From Acidobacteriota bacterium (GTDB taxonomy: Bacteria; Acidobacteriota; Vicinamibacteria; Vicinamibacterales; UBA8438): DNA of 6,797 nucleotides. Position numbers and translations under genes: made by a program. Below are positions 1 to 6,152 of this stretch, in pieces (within the stretch, counting starts at the first letter, position 1; each line of letters starts with the position of its first letter). Below the pieces are notes generated by a model. The model worked only from the letters and a program-made list of their open reading frames with translations. It was not told the DNA's origin and did no database searches. The stretch lies in contig DTWD01000288.1 of the NCBI GenBank assembly GCA_012963185.1, forward strand, positions 1-6,797, read 5' to 3'.

Positions 1-95
1 AGCCGGCTATTCCAGGGTCAAAAAAGAACTACTGGAATGCTTTTGTCCTCGGAGTCAACTATGGAGGCGGCAGGCAACACGGTGTGCGCTTGATG
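1..95 (+). CDS. Possible 3' end of a convergent gene, product unknown
   Basis: The frame starting at base 3 is open from the window edge to a TGA at 93-95. Its 30 residues are rich in glycine and aromatics, with the stretch NYWNAFVLGVNYGGG near the end. This alternation of aromatic and polar residues resembles the last strands of an outer-membrane beta-barrel more than random translation. That is only an impression of composition: 30 codons can stay open by chance, and another plus-strand frame is open even longer (to about 155) but reads as an unnatural protein. If real, the gene converges on scoB with about 86 bases between the stops. I do not recognise a family. The 7-base inverted repeat at 9-38 falls inside it. 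Confidence 0.25.
9..38. repeat. Perfect 7-base inverted repeat with 16-base loop
   Basis: ATTCCAG at 9-15 is matched by its exact reverse complement CTGGAAT at 32-38. The loop contains an A-run on the plus strand (T-run on the minus strand), so the T-run is inside the loop and not after the stem; this does not look like an intrinsic terminator. It may be fortuitous, particularly if this stretch is coding. Confidence 0.3.
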
Positions 96-181
96 TGATT
101 GGTCAGGCGGTTACGGCTTCGGTTCGTCTCGCACGAGATACGCCACCGCTTACCTAGCTATTCCATCCAGCGCAGCAGCAC

Positions 182-838
182 CTAAGCGACGATTTCTGGC
201 ACGGTGCCCTTAATGACTAATTTGGAATCGGTTCCATCTTGGATTTCGTCAATGGACGTACCTGGCGCACGTTCGATTAATTGAAGTCCATTAGGTGTGA
301 CATCGAGAACGGCGAGCGATGTAACGATGCGGTGAACGACGTTTTTTCCTGTTAGCGGGAGCGTGCATTCCTTCAGGACTTTTTTGTCACCACCCTTTGA
401 AAGATGGTCCATTACGATTAGTACGCGCTTGGCACCCGAGACGAGATCCATCGCTCCACCTGGTCCTTTGACCATAGAGCCTGGAATCATCCAGTTTGCT
501 AGGTCACCGGAGGCGGAGACCTGCATCGCACCTAGAATCGCAAGGTCGATATGGCCACCGCGAATCATTGCAAAACTTTGCGTGCTACTAAAGAAACTCG
601 CTCCCTTGACGGCGGTCACGGTTTCCTTGCCGGCATTGATGAGGTCTGCATCGATTTCGTCTTCTCTGGGATACGGTCCGATTCCGAGTAGCCCATTCTC
701 GCTCTGTAACATGACATGTGCGGTAGATGGGACAAAGTTTGCGCACAGGGTCGGGATACCGATACCGAGGTTGACGTAATTACCGTCCCGGATCTCTTTT
801 GCCGCACGACGTGCGATTTGCTCTCTATCGAGCGCCAC
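182..838 (-). CDS. scoB: 3-oxoacid CoA-transferase subunit B (SCOT beta-type)
   Basis: This is the catalytic subunit of a two-subunit family I CoA-transferase that moves CoA between an acyl-CoA (typically succinyl-CoA) and a 3-oxoacid such as acetoacetate, in the cytoplasm. Visible family marks in the 218 residues are VNLGIGIPT at 22-30, the catalytic-glutamate motif [10 protein letters not shown] at 46-55 (E47 forms the glutamyl-CoA intermediate in the family), [18 protein letters not shown] at 103-120, GPGGAMDLV at 125-133 and CTLPLTGK at 158-165. Length is normal for a separate B subunit. The start is GTG, preceded by GGAGGT. It is the last gene of the unit, 40 bases after scoA. Substrate choice among acetoacetate, 3-oxoadipate and related acids cannot be read from sequence; the motifs fit the Sco/Ato-type best. 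Confidence 0.93.
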   Translation of the reverse strand: MALDREQIARRAAKEIRDGNYVNLGIGIPTLCANFVPSTAHVMLQSENGLLGIGPYPREDEIDADLINAGKETVTAVKGASFFSSTQSFAMIRGGHIDLAILGAMQVSASGDLANWMIPGSMVKGPGGAMDLVSGAKRVLIVMDHLSKGGDKKVLKECTLPLTGKNVVHRIVTSLAVLDVTPNGLQLIERAPGTSIDEIQDGTDSKLVIKGTVPEIVA

Positions 839-842
839 ACTT

Positions 843-848
843 ACCTCC
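843..848 (-). promoter_or_regulatory. Ribosome binding site fixing the GTG start of scoB
   Basis: GGAGGT lies four bases before the GTG at 838. This near-consensus Shine-Dalgarno supports the non-ATG start and, since scoA stops at 879, suggests scoB initiates independently and not by stop-start coupling. Confidence 0.8.
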
Positions 849-878
849 GATTTTGGTTTGCGTCGTTTCGAACGGCAG

Positions 879-1580
879 TCAGTCTGAGCGTGTCTTGCGC
901 CGTTCGATTACTTTTTCTTGATTTTCTCCAACAACAATTCGATCAACGTACACGCCCGGTGTGTGGACGTTGTGGGGATCGAGCGTGCCACACGGAACGA
1001 TCTCTTCGACTTCCGCCACGGTGACTGTCCCAGCTTCGGCCATTGGTGGATTAAAATTACGCGCGGTCATCCGATAAACGAGGTTCCCTTCCTCGTCGGC
1101 TTTCCACGCTTTGACCAATGAAACATCGGCACGAAGAGCTGTTTCGAGAACCTGCCAGCGGCCGTTCAGTAGGCGAGTTTCCTTACCTTCACTTAAGGGT
1201 GTGCCGTACCCCGTTGGCGTGAAGAAGGCCCCGATGCCGGCACCGCCAGCCCGAATGCGTTCAGCAAGTGTCCCTTGCGGGTTAAGTTCTACTTCAAGAA
1301 TTCCATCAAGGTATTGACGTTCGAACAATTTATTTTCGCCGACATAACTCGCAATCATTTTTGTGACCTGTCGAGTTTGAAGCAGGAGGCCGAGTCCGGC
1401 ACCGTCAACACCGGCGTTGTTACTAATACACGTCAGATCAGTGACTTCTGAATCACGAAGGGCGACGCACAGATTTTGTGGTACGCCACACAAACCAAAT
1501 CCGCCGACCATGAGTGTAATGCCATCTGTTAAGAGGCCGTCTAGGGCGTCGTTCGAACTCGAAAAAACTTTCCTAGCCAT
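879..1580 (-). CDS. scoA: 3-oxoacid CoA-transferase subunit A (SCOT alpha-type)
   Basis: This is the partner subunit of scoB; together they form the CoA-transferase that activates a 3-oxoacid with CoA from succinyl-CoA or a similar donor. Family marks in the 233 residues are GGFGLCGVP at 26-34, [14 protein letters not shown] at 51-64, [18 protein letters not shown] at 98-115, then [10 protein letters not shown] at 118-127, and the C-terminal [10 protein letters not shown] at 206-215. Length is normal for a separate A subunit. The ATG at 1580 shares its A with the TAA of the upstream dehydrogenase (TAATG), a classic reinitiation arrangement, with a modest GAAGG a few bases before it. Order A then B is the usual one. 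A role in ketone-body or short-chain acid use is known for the family; the actual substrate here is inference. Confidence 0.93.
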   Translation of the reverse strand: MARKVFSSSNDALDGLLTDGITLMVGGFGLCGVPQNLCVALRDSEVTDLTCISNNAGVDGAGLGLLLQTRQVTKMIASYVGENKLFERQYLDGILEVELNPQGTLAERIRAGGAGIGAFFTPTGYGTPLSEGKETRLLNGRWQVLETALRADVSLVKAWKADEEGNLVYRMTARNFNPPMAEAGTVTVAEVEEIVPCGTLDPHNVHTPGVYVDRIVVGENQEKVIERRKTRSD

Positions 1581-2476
1581 TACGCCTTCATCGGTCCATT
1601 CGGGATTCCTGCGCCTTCACGCACAAACCGTGCGAGATTTGACATGTCCTCATCTCCGTACCCTTGGGCAATCAGGGCATCTTCAATCGTCGCAACTAGA
1701 CTCGCGATAGGTACTGGCACATTAAATTGTTTCGCCGTATCGAGTGCGATGCCTAGATCTTTTCGGTGCAGCCGAGTCCGGAAGCCGAGAGGATAGTCGT
1801 CATTCAACATCTTGTCAGAACGGTTATTAAGGATCCATGAGCCGGCAACCCCCCCACCGATTGCGTCAACGACGCGCTCTGGGTTCGCGCCTGCACGATA
1901 CGCAAGTGTGAGCGCCTCGGCTAAGGCCATGAAGGTTCCTGCGATAGCCACTTGATTTGCAACCTTTGCGATCTGCCCACAGCCGACCGGACCAATCCGC
2001 GTTACCTTGGCACCAATGATTTGAAGCACTGGTTCGGCTCGCGCGAAGTCGTCTTCTGTGCCACCGCACATGATGGTGAGCGTGCCTTTGACCGCGCCTT
2101 CTGAGCCGCCAGAAACCGGCGCGTCGACGTACCCAATGTTTTTGGCACGAAATTGCTCGGCGAAACGCCGTGTGGCTTCAGGGGCAATAGAGGAACAATC
2201 GATAATTAATGCTCCGTCTTTGAGTGACGCAATTACACCTGTTTCGGGATCCAGTAATACTCGTTCAACATCTGGGGTATCTGACACGCAACAGAGCACA
2301 ATATCGACTTCACTTGCGGCTGCGGCTGGTGTTTCGGCGCGTGTTGCTCCGATTTTTTCGAGAGGCTCTTCTCGACTTCTGGTGCGGTTTTGAACAGTGA
2401 CCTCACAGCCAGCTTTGATTAAGTTGGTCGCCATTGGGGCGCCCATCGTTCCCATGCCTAGTACCGCAATCTTCAT
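1580..2476 (-). CDS. Beta-hydroxyacid dehydrogenase (3-hydroxyisobutyrate dehydrogenase / semialdehyde reductase family)
   Basis: A soluble NAD(P)-dependent oxidoreductase interconverting a short beta- or gamma-hydroxyacid and its semialdehyde. Of 298 residues, the N-terminal Rossmann domain shows VLGMGTMGAPMATNL (5-19); the substrate motif DAPVSGG is at 118-124, and GCGQIAKVANQ at 166-176 contains the catalytic lysine K171; the all-helical C-terminal domain contains RKDLGIAL at 238-245. After the second beta strand the sequence is NRT (30-32), which in this family goes with NADP(H) and with the glyoxylate/succinic-semialdehyde or tartronate-semialdehyde reductases, whereas NAD-using 3-hydroxyisobutyrate dehydrogenases usually have an aspartate there. 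An ATG six codons upstream (2494) is in frame, but it overlaps the AAGGAG that serves the ATG chosen here. The stop overlaps scoA by one base. Family sure, substrate open. Confidence 0.9.
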   Translation of the reverse strand: MKIAVLGMGTMGAPMATNLIKAGCEVTVQNRTRSREEPLEKIGATRAETPAAAASEVDIVLCCVSDTPDVERVLLDPETGVIASLKDGALIIDCSSIAPEATRRFAEQFRAKNIGYVDAPVSGGSEGAVKGTLTIMCGGTEDDFARAEPVLQIIGAKVTRIGPVGCGQIAKVANQVAIAGTFMALAEALTLAYRAGANPERVVDAIGGGVAGSWILNNRSDKMLNDDYPLGFRTRLHRKDLGIALDTAKQFNVPVPIASLVATIEDALIAQGYGDEDMSNLARFVREGAGIPNGPMKA

Positions 2477-2485
2477 TGCGCTAAT

Positions 2486-2491
2486 CTCCTT
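2486..2491 (-). promoter_or_regulatory. Ribosome binding site deciding the dehydrogenase start
   Basis: AAGGAG lies nine bases before the ATG at 2476. The alternative upstream ATG at 2494 is immediately next to this motif (ATGAAGGAG), and would leave it inside the coding region, so the internal methionine directly before KIAVLG is preferred; it also places the Rossmann strand at the usual N-terminal position. Confidence 0.8.
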
Positions 2492-2500
2492 CATTCTCGT

Positions 2501-3205
2501 TCACGACGACACGCGCGCATGAACAATGCCGCGGCCTGATTGTGGACGGTTTGTTACGAGTGCAAGAAATTTCTTCCAATAACGAAATGACGGTGAGTAC
2601 ACGGTTTTGACATCGTCAAAGCCTGAAGATTGTAGCATTTGGTTTAGTGCGGTCATGGTCGGCATTGCGCACATTTCGTACTTCGTTTCAGCCACGTGCT
2701 CATCACCAGGAAAAAAAGGCACAAGAGGATAGCGTTCGTGTACGAACGGTAGCAAAACATGAGTTTCACAGATTAGGAGTCGTCTAGTAACCTTCGCGAT
2801 CTGCTCGAGTGCTGCCAATGGATTGCGAAGATGGTAAAAAACGCCGAGAAGCAAGACTAAGTCAAATTGACCGATTTCTTTTGGGTCGAGAGTATGTACA
2901 TCAGCCCGCCGGTGTTCTACCGATGAGCCGATCCGTTTGTGCATAGATAAGAATTCATCCATGCCAAATTGATCCCATGAAAAACTGTCAACTGCTAAGA
3001 CGCGGTCTGCACCTCTACGTTCGCATTCGAACGAAAAGAACCCATGCCACGCACCGATATCGAGTACTGACCATCCCGTTAGGTCTTGAGGGATTTGAAG
3101 CAGATTGAGGCGCCTTTCGAAACGGCGGCGGATCAACCCCTCGTGGGAAAGAGCTGACGCACCATTGTCGGGTCGACTAATTACCTGGTGTGGACGTTCT
3201 CTCAT
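2501..3205 (-). CDS. CmoB-like class I SAM-dependent methyltransferase (DUF1698/Methyltransf_9-type)
   Basis: A 234-residue Rossmann-type SAM-dependent methyltransferase. Motif I is VLDIGAWHGFFSF at 47-59, the acidic residue of the second strand is D73 in LAVDSF, and the following strand with its helix is FDLVLLLGVFYHLRNPLAAL (114-133), closely resembling the YHxxxP segment of the tRNA mo5U34 methyltransferase-like family. E147 in LLICETH follows. CmoB itself is about 320 residues with an extra N-terminal domain, so this shorter protein is a relative and need not act on tRNA; the substrate is unknown. The ATG has no clear Shine-Dalgarno, and an in-frame TAA upstream leaves no other ATG, GTG or TTG start. 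The gene ends 24 bases before the dehydrogenase start, so it is probably co-transcribed with the dehydrogenase and CoA-transferase; a functional link to them is not evident. Confidence 0.8.
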   Translation of the reverse strand: MRERPHQVISRPDNGASALSHEGLIRRRFERRLNLLQIPQDLTGWSVLDIGAWHGFFSFECERRGADRVLAVDSFSWDQFGMDEFLSMHKRIGSSVEHRRADVHTLDPKEIGQFDLVLLLGVFYHLRNPLAALEQIAKVTRRLLICETHVLLPFVHERYPLVPFFPGDEHVAETKYEMCAMPTMTALNQMLQSSGFDDVKTVYSPSFRYWKKFLALVTNRPQSGRGIVHARVSS

Positions 3206-3222
3206 AATGGCGTAGCATGAAG

Positions 3223-3261
3223 CACAAACTTGCAGATATTACGCGGGTCTCAAGTTTCGTG
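3223..3261. repeat. Imperfect palindrome between the peptidase and methyltransferase genes
   Basis: AAACTTG at 3226-3232 pairs perfectly with CAAGTTT at 3251-3257, and CAC at 3223-3225 pairs with GTG at 3259-3261 across a single bulged C, giving a ten-pair stem with an 18-base loop. No T-run follows on the minus strand, so it is not an intrinsic terminator. The two arms flank the -10 candidate of the promoter proposed here, which would suit a two-half-site operator; an RNA hairpin in a read-through transcript is the alternative. Confidence 0.4.
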
Positions 3262-3265
3262 TCTA
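3236..3265 (-). promoter_or_regulatory. Candidate sigma70-like promoter for the methyltransferase-dehydrogenase-scoAB genes
   Basis: On the minus strand TAGACA (3265-3260, five of six matches to TTGACA) is separated by 18 bases from TAATAT (3241-3236, four of six matches to TATAAT). Transcription would start near 3229 and leave a leader of about 25 bases before the ATG at 3205. The -35 element overlaps the TAG stop of the peptidase gene. Consensus matching by eye only, in a genome whose sigma preferences are unknown. Confidence 0.35.
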
Positions 3266-4006
3266 CCTATCAAGACGAAGTTGTTCGCGAATATGCTGCT
3301 GGCGGTCATTGATTGGAGGATGCGTTGATAGATAGGCACCGAGACCGATTGGGTCACTCGAACCTTCCAGACTCCGAAATCGTTCCAGCATGCGCAGTGC
3401 TCCGTGAGGGTCGAATCCGGCAACTTGGGCTAAGCGCGAACCCAAGATATCGGCTTCATATTCTTGTTCGCGCGAATAGGCTTTTTCGAGCCATTGCATG
3501 CCTACGGATCGAAGCCAGGGCGCGATTGCCCTCCCAGTCGGGGTAGCCAGTGATGCCATAGACAGTGCTTTTTGAGACAAGATGCGATCAATCGCATGTC
3601 GCCGAATCACGTGAGCCATTTCATGGCCGATGACAAAAGCCAATTCGTCTGCGTTTTTCTCAGCAAGTTCGACGAGAGCCGGCGCGATAAAAATGAAACC
3701 ACCAGGTAATGCAAATGCAGTGGGGTTGTCACTCAAAAGAACTGTTACTTCAAAGCGGTAATTTCTATTTTTTACACGTTCTGCAAGTGGTTTTGCAATG
3801 TCGTCGAGCAGGACTTGGAATTCAGGGTCACCCTTCCCTCGCTCTCGAGCCTGTTCTTTAACGACTGTCGCCATATCACGTCCGACAGCGTGTTCAGCTT
3901 GAATTGCTTCGTCTTCGTTGCCGGCAAAGGATTGCCACATCCACTTGGCCTTACTGAATTGTTTCCCAGCCAGTCGACCGAAGAGGTACGGCGCACCTTT
4001 TACCAT
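3263..4006 (-). CDS. M48-family zinc metallopeptidase
   Basis: A 247-residue gluzincin related to the LoiP/BepA/Oma1-type M48 peptidases, which trim or degrade misfolded envelope proteins. The zinc motif HEMAH is at 128-132 (H128 and H132 ligands, E129 catalytic) and the third ligand fits E182 in EYEAD (182-186, ExxxD pattern). FALPGGFIFI at 98-107 and STHPP at 227-231 are further family hallmarks. No signal peptide or clear membrane segment is visible: the N terminus is basic and aromatic, and only 146-174 is moderately hydrophobic. Location is therefore uncertain, although relatives are usually periplasmic or lipidated. An in-frame TAA 12 bases upstream rules out a longer start by ATG. There is no obvious Shine-Dalgarno, so leaderless or weak initiation is possible. 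It lies alone between the act genes and the methyltransferase. Confidence 0.9.
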   Translation of the reverse strand: MVKGAPYLFGRLAGKQFSKAKWMWQSFAGNEDEAIQAEHAVGRDMATVVKEQARERGKGDPEFQVLLDDIAKPLAERVKNRNYRFEVTVLLSDNPTAFALPGGFIFIAPALVELAEKNADELAFVIGHEMAHVIRRHAIDRILSQKALSMASLATPTGRAIAPWLRSVGMQWLEKAYSREQEYEADILGSRLAQVAGFDPHGALRMLERFRSLEGSSDPIGLGAYLSTHPPINDRQQHIREQLRLDR

Positions 4007-4416
4007 AGATGCAGTTTAGCGCGTTGGTTCGATTGGTGGTTTTGACCCTGGGCCGACCGTTTCATACATATTTCACGGAGATGTCATGAAGTCGCAATTT
4101 CTGTTTCCTAATCCCTAACGTTTTATCTACAGCGATCAATTGGGTTTGGTGTCATTCTGTTGGAAATAGATGGCTTGGAAACTCATCGCGTGCTGGTATC
4201 TGAAAAAAGTTTGTGTCGCCGGTCTTCTTCGGTATGCGTTCGCTGAGGATGGTGCCGCAAGCGTAAATTCTGTGAAAGAACATGGATGGCAAGTTCGGAG
4301 GGAAATGTCTAGTTGTTAGGCGGCTTACGAAAATCGTCAGGCAATGGGTCTTCAGTTTTAACCGAGAGACAGTCCGATAGCCTTCGACGAGTACCAGATG
4401 GTTCTGGGAGTGGACT
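4007..4416. other. 410-base spacer without a recognisable gene
   Basis: Between the actF stop and the peptidase start I find no protein family, tRNA or rRNA. A minus-strand frame starting inside actF (4517) stays open to 4152, but its product is low in glycine, rich in histidine, arginine and serine, and resembles nothing I know; most likely it is a chance open frame. Two small perfect hairpins are visible: CCAGA/TCTGG around a four-base loop at 4394-4407, just after actF, and ACGA/TCGT at 4327-4337. Neither is followed by a T-run, so neither is a convincing intrinsic terminator. The peptidase promoter must be here or upstream, but I cannot point to a good -35/-10 pair. Confidence 0.6.
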
Positions 4417-5661
4417 TTAGTGGCCAGTTTCTGGTGTCGAGATAAATTTGGGGTCAGATATCGGGAGAATCGGGAAGGTGCGCAAGAACCCCGTATAGCA
4501 GAATACAAAGAGGCCAAATACTCCGAGAGTGATGAGGAGCTCGAGTATGCCTAATGGGACTCCATCCTCATGCCATAGCGATGGCGCAACAAGAATAAAG
4601 CGTTCAAGCCACATGCCCACAAATGCGATGCAGGCGATGGTCAATAGTCCATTAGATTTCATTTTGATCGCTTTACTCAAAAGCGATATGAATGGGATAA
4701 CGAAACAGAGACCAAACATGGTCCAGGTGATCGGGGCCCACGCGCCGTGCATCCGGTGATAAATAAATTCAGTTTCCTCAGCTAAATCGCCGTACCAAAT
4801 GACAAGATACTGGGAAAAAAGCAAGTATGCCCACAAGATTGAAAACCCAAACAGCAGCTTGCCGACGTCGTGTAACTGCTGCTTTCCAACGTAGTCGGCG
4901 ATCGCGAGGCGATGTCGTCCCCACGTGGCAATAATGGCCAAGAATGCAAACCCGACAAACAGGTTGCCAATAAAGTAATAGCCACCCATTAGTGTCGAAA
5001 ACCAGTGTGGGTCAAGCGACATGACGAAGTCGAAAGAAACCAGCGTGAAGACCCACGCGTAACTAATCAGGACCGCGACGGCGAGCCGATCCTGTGCGCG
5101 TTGACCAGTTTCACGTTCCGCGTCGGTGCCCTTCCAGTTCGTAATGAGTCGTTTCGCGAATCCATCGGCTGACTGCGAGCCTGATTCATGGAGCATGCCA
5201 ATATCTGGCCGGAGTGATTTATACACGTAGAGAAGACTTAGGCCGGTTAACAGGCCGAAGGCTAATAACTGCCGGACAACGAAAAATGGAATATTCAGCC
5301 AGGGTGTTTTTGCTTCGATGGGTTCATGCACCCAGGGGGCCCAGCTTGTAATCCCGCCTAGCAGGACGAGCAACAAGATGAATGCCACTGGGAAAAAAGC
5401 TGCAGTTGCCTCGGCGGTTCGCTTAAGAGAACGTCCCCAACGTGCCGATGTTACTTGCAGTAGCGCGGATATAACGACTCCGGACTGTGCGAGACCGGCA
5501 AAAAACAAAAAGTTAACAAGTAGGCTTTGCCAGGCGCGAAGGTTTTCACCAAAGATCACACCGTACACAAATGCTAGGGTGCCGATTACACCGAAACCTA
5601 GCAGGGCACGCCGTGTCTCGTTAGAGACCAGTGAAGCAGAGTGTGATGGAATGACGTTCAT
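4417..5661 (-). CDS. actF: Alternative Complex III subunit ActF (quinol:cytochrome c oxidoreductase membrane subunit)
   Basis: An integral membrane subunit of ACIII, which oxidises menaquinol or ubiquinol and passes electrons to cytochrome c or directly to an oxidase. The 414 residues contain ten hydrophobic segments, at roughly 19-37, 46-70, 88-105, 122-147, 193-212, 227-247, 268-290, 309-328, 338-358 and 372-394, as in the NrfD-like ActC/ActF fold. Recognisable ActF stretches are SFDFVMSLDPHWFSTLMGGY (209-228) and FSQYLVIWYGDLAEETEFIY (282-301). Length is typical. The ATG overlaps the actE stop by four bases (ATGA); AGGAG lies 11 bases upstream. It is the last act gene here, with no oxidase gene after it. 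In known structures ActC is the clear quinone-site subunit, and the catalytic role of ActF is less certain. Confidence 0.92.
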   Translation of the reverse strand: MNVIPSHSASLVSNETRRALLGFGVIGTLAFVYGVIFGENLRAWQSLLVNFLFFAGLAQSGVVISALLQVTSARWGRSLKRTAEATAAFFPVAFILLLVLLGGITSWAPWVHEPIEAKTPWLNIPFFVVRQLLAFGLLTGLSLLYVYKSLRPDIGMLHESGSQSADGFAKRLITNWKGTDAERETGQRAQDRLAVAVLISYAWVFTLVSFDFVMSLDPHWFSTLMGGYYFIGNLFVGFAFLAIIATWGRHRLAIADYVGKQQLHDVGKLLFGFSILWAYLLFSQYLVIWYGDLAEETEFIYHRMHGAWAPITWTMFGLCFVIPFISLLSKAIKMKSNGLLTIACIAFVGMWLERFILVAPSLWHEDGVPLGILELLITLGVFGLFVFCYTGFLRTFPILPISDPKFISTPETGH

Positions 5662-6152
5662 TCCTGTGATGTCTCCTGCTCAGGTTCAAGTGTTTTTACA
5701 AAGTGCACCAGCGCCCACCGTTCGTCGGGGTTCAACGCATCAGCAAACCGCGGCATATTTCTACCGCCTTCTCGGATGATCGTGTAAATAAACCCGTCTG
5801 GATAGTTCCGTACGTGTCTCATGGTGAGGTCCGGCATGCGACGGTAAAACGATGCTAGTTGTCCGTTACCACGACCCTGACCACCATGGCACACCGTGCA
5901 ATAGGTGTTGTACAAATTTGCGCCTTGAGCGACGGTCGTTGGAGTATTGGGCACAGGGTTTGGTAGGTCACGCGCTTGGCGGCGATTAAGTTGGCGCAGG
6001 CCATCGGTTGGCATGGACCGCTCTGGTGGCATCCGGAGTTCTGTTTGTGGGAGTACAACTGGACCGGTCCACATATTACGGAACCAACTCAAAGCCAGTA
6101 CTGAACTACCAACAACGCAGACCAATACCGCTGTCAATAGCAACCTACGCAT
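5658..6152 (-). CDS. actE: Alternative Complex III subunit ActE (monoheme cytochrome c)
   Basis: A membrane-attached, periplasm-facing cytochrome c of ACIII that carries electrons out of the complex. From the chosen start the 164 residues begin with MRRLLLTAVLVCVVG, an N-terminal hydrophobic segment (about 3-24) that would serve as export signal and anchor. The heme site CTVCH is at 85-89 and the likely axial methionine is M133 in RNMPRFADAL. TRHVRNYP-like sequence before it (MRHVRNYPDGFIYTIIREGG, 111-130) is typical of ActE. C12 is in the hydrophobic segment, but the preceding VLV does not make a standard lipobox. The ATG at 6152 is favoured over an in-frame one at 6215 because GAGGTG sits seven bases before it and the extended N terminus would bury the signal. 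It overlaps actD by eight bases and actF by four. Confidence 0.92.
   Translation of the reverse strand: MRRLLLTAVLVCVVGSSVLALSWFRNMWTGPVVLPQTELRMPPERSMPTDGLRQLNRRQARDLPNPVPNTPTTVAQGANLYNTYCTVCHGGQGRGNGQLASFYRRMPDLTMRHVRNYPDGFIYTIIREGGRNMPRFADALNPDERWALVHFVKTLEPEQETSQE

Noticed and set aside
125..142. Hairpin TCTC-GAGA with an outer CG pair, in the gap after scoB
   Set aside because: The stem is only four continuous pairs plus two across a bulge, and no T-run follows on either strand, so it does not support a terminator call.
363..779. Long plus-strand frame opposite scoB
   Set aside because: It is antisense to a well-supported conserved gene and its product has no recognisable features.
4024..4034. 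GGTTCGATT resembling the T-loop of a tRNA
   Set aside because: The flanking bases do not pair to form a T-arm, and no anticodon arm or acceptor stem can be assembled around it.
4007..4060. TAAACT as a -10 element for the peptidase gene
   Set aside because: No -35-like hexamer lies at 16-18 bases upstream; TCAAAA at 21 bases is too far and too weak.
4394..4407. CCAGA/TCTGG hairpin just after actF as a terminator
   Set aside because: Five pairs and no following T-run on the minus strand; too weak for an intrinsic terminator.
4152..4517. Minus-strand open frame of 121 codons running out of actF into the spacer
   Set aside because: Its first 100 bases are out-of-frame actF, there is no ribosome binding site, and the composition does not resemble any protein family known to me.
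5318..5779. Plus-strand frame of 153 codons opposite actF and actE
   Set aside because: It is the mirror of two conserved overlapping genes; arginine-, alanine- and proline-rich shadow translation with no domain.
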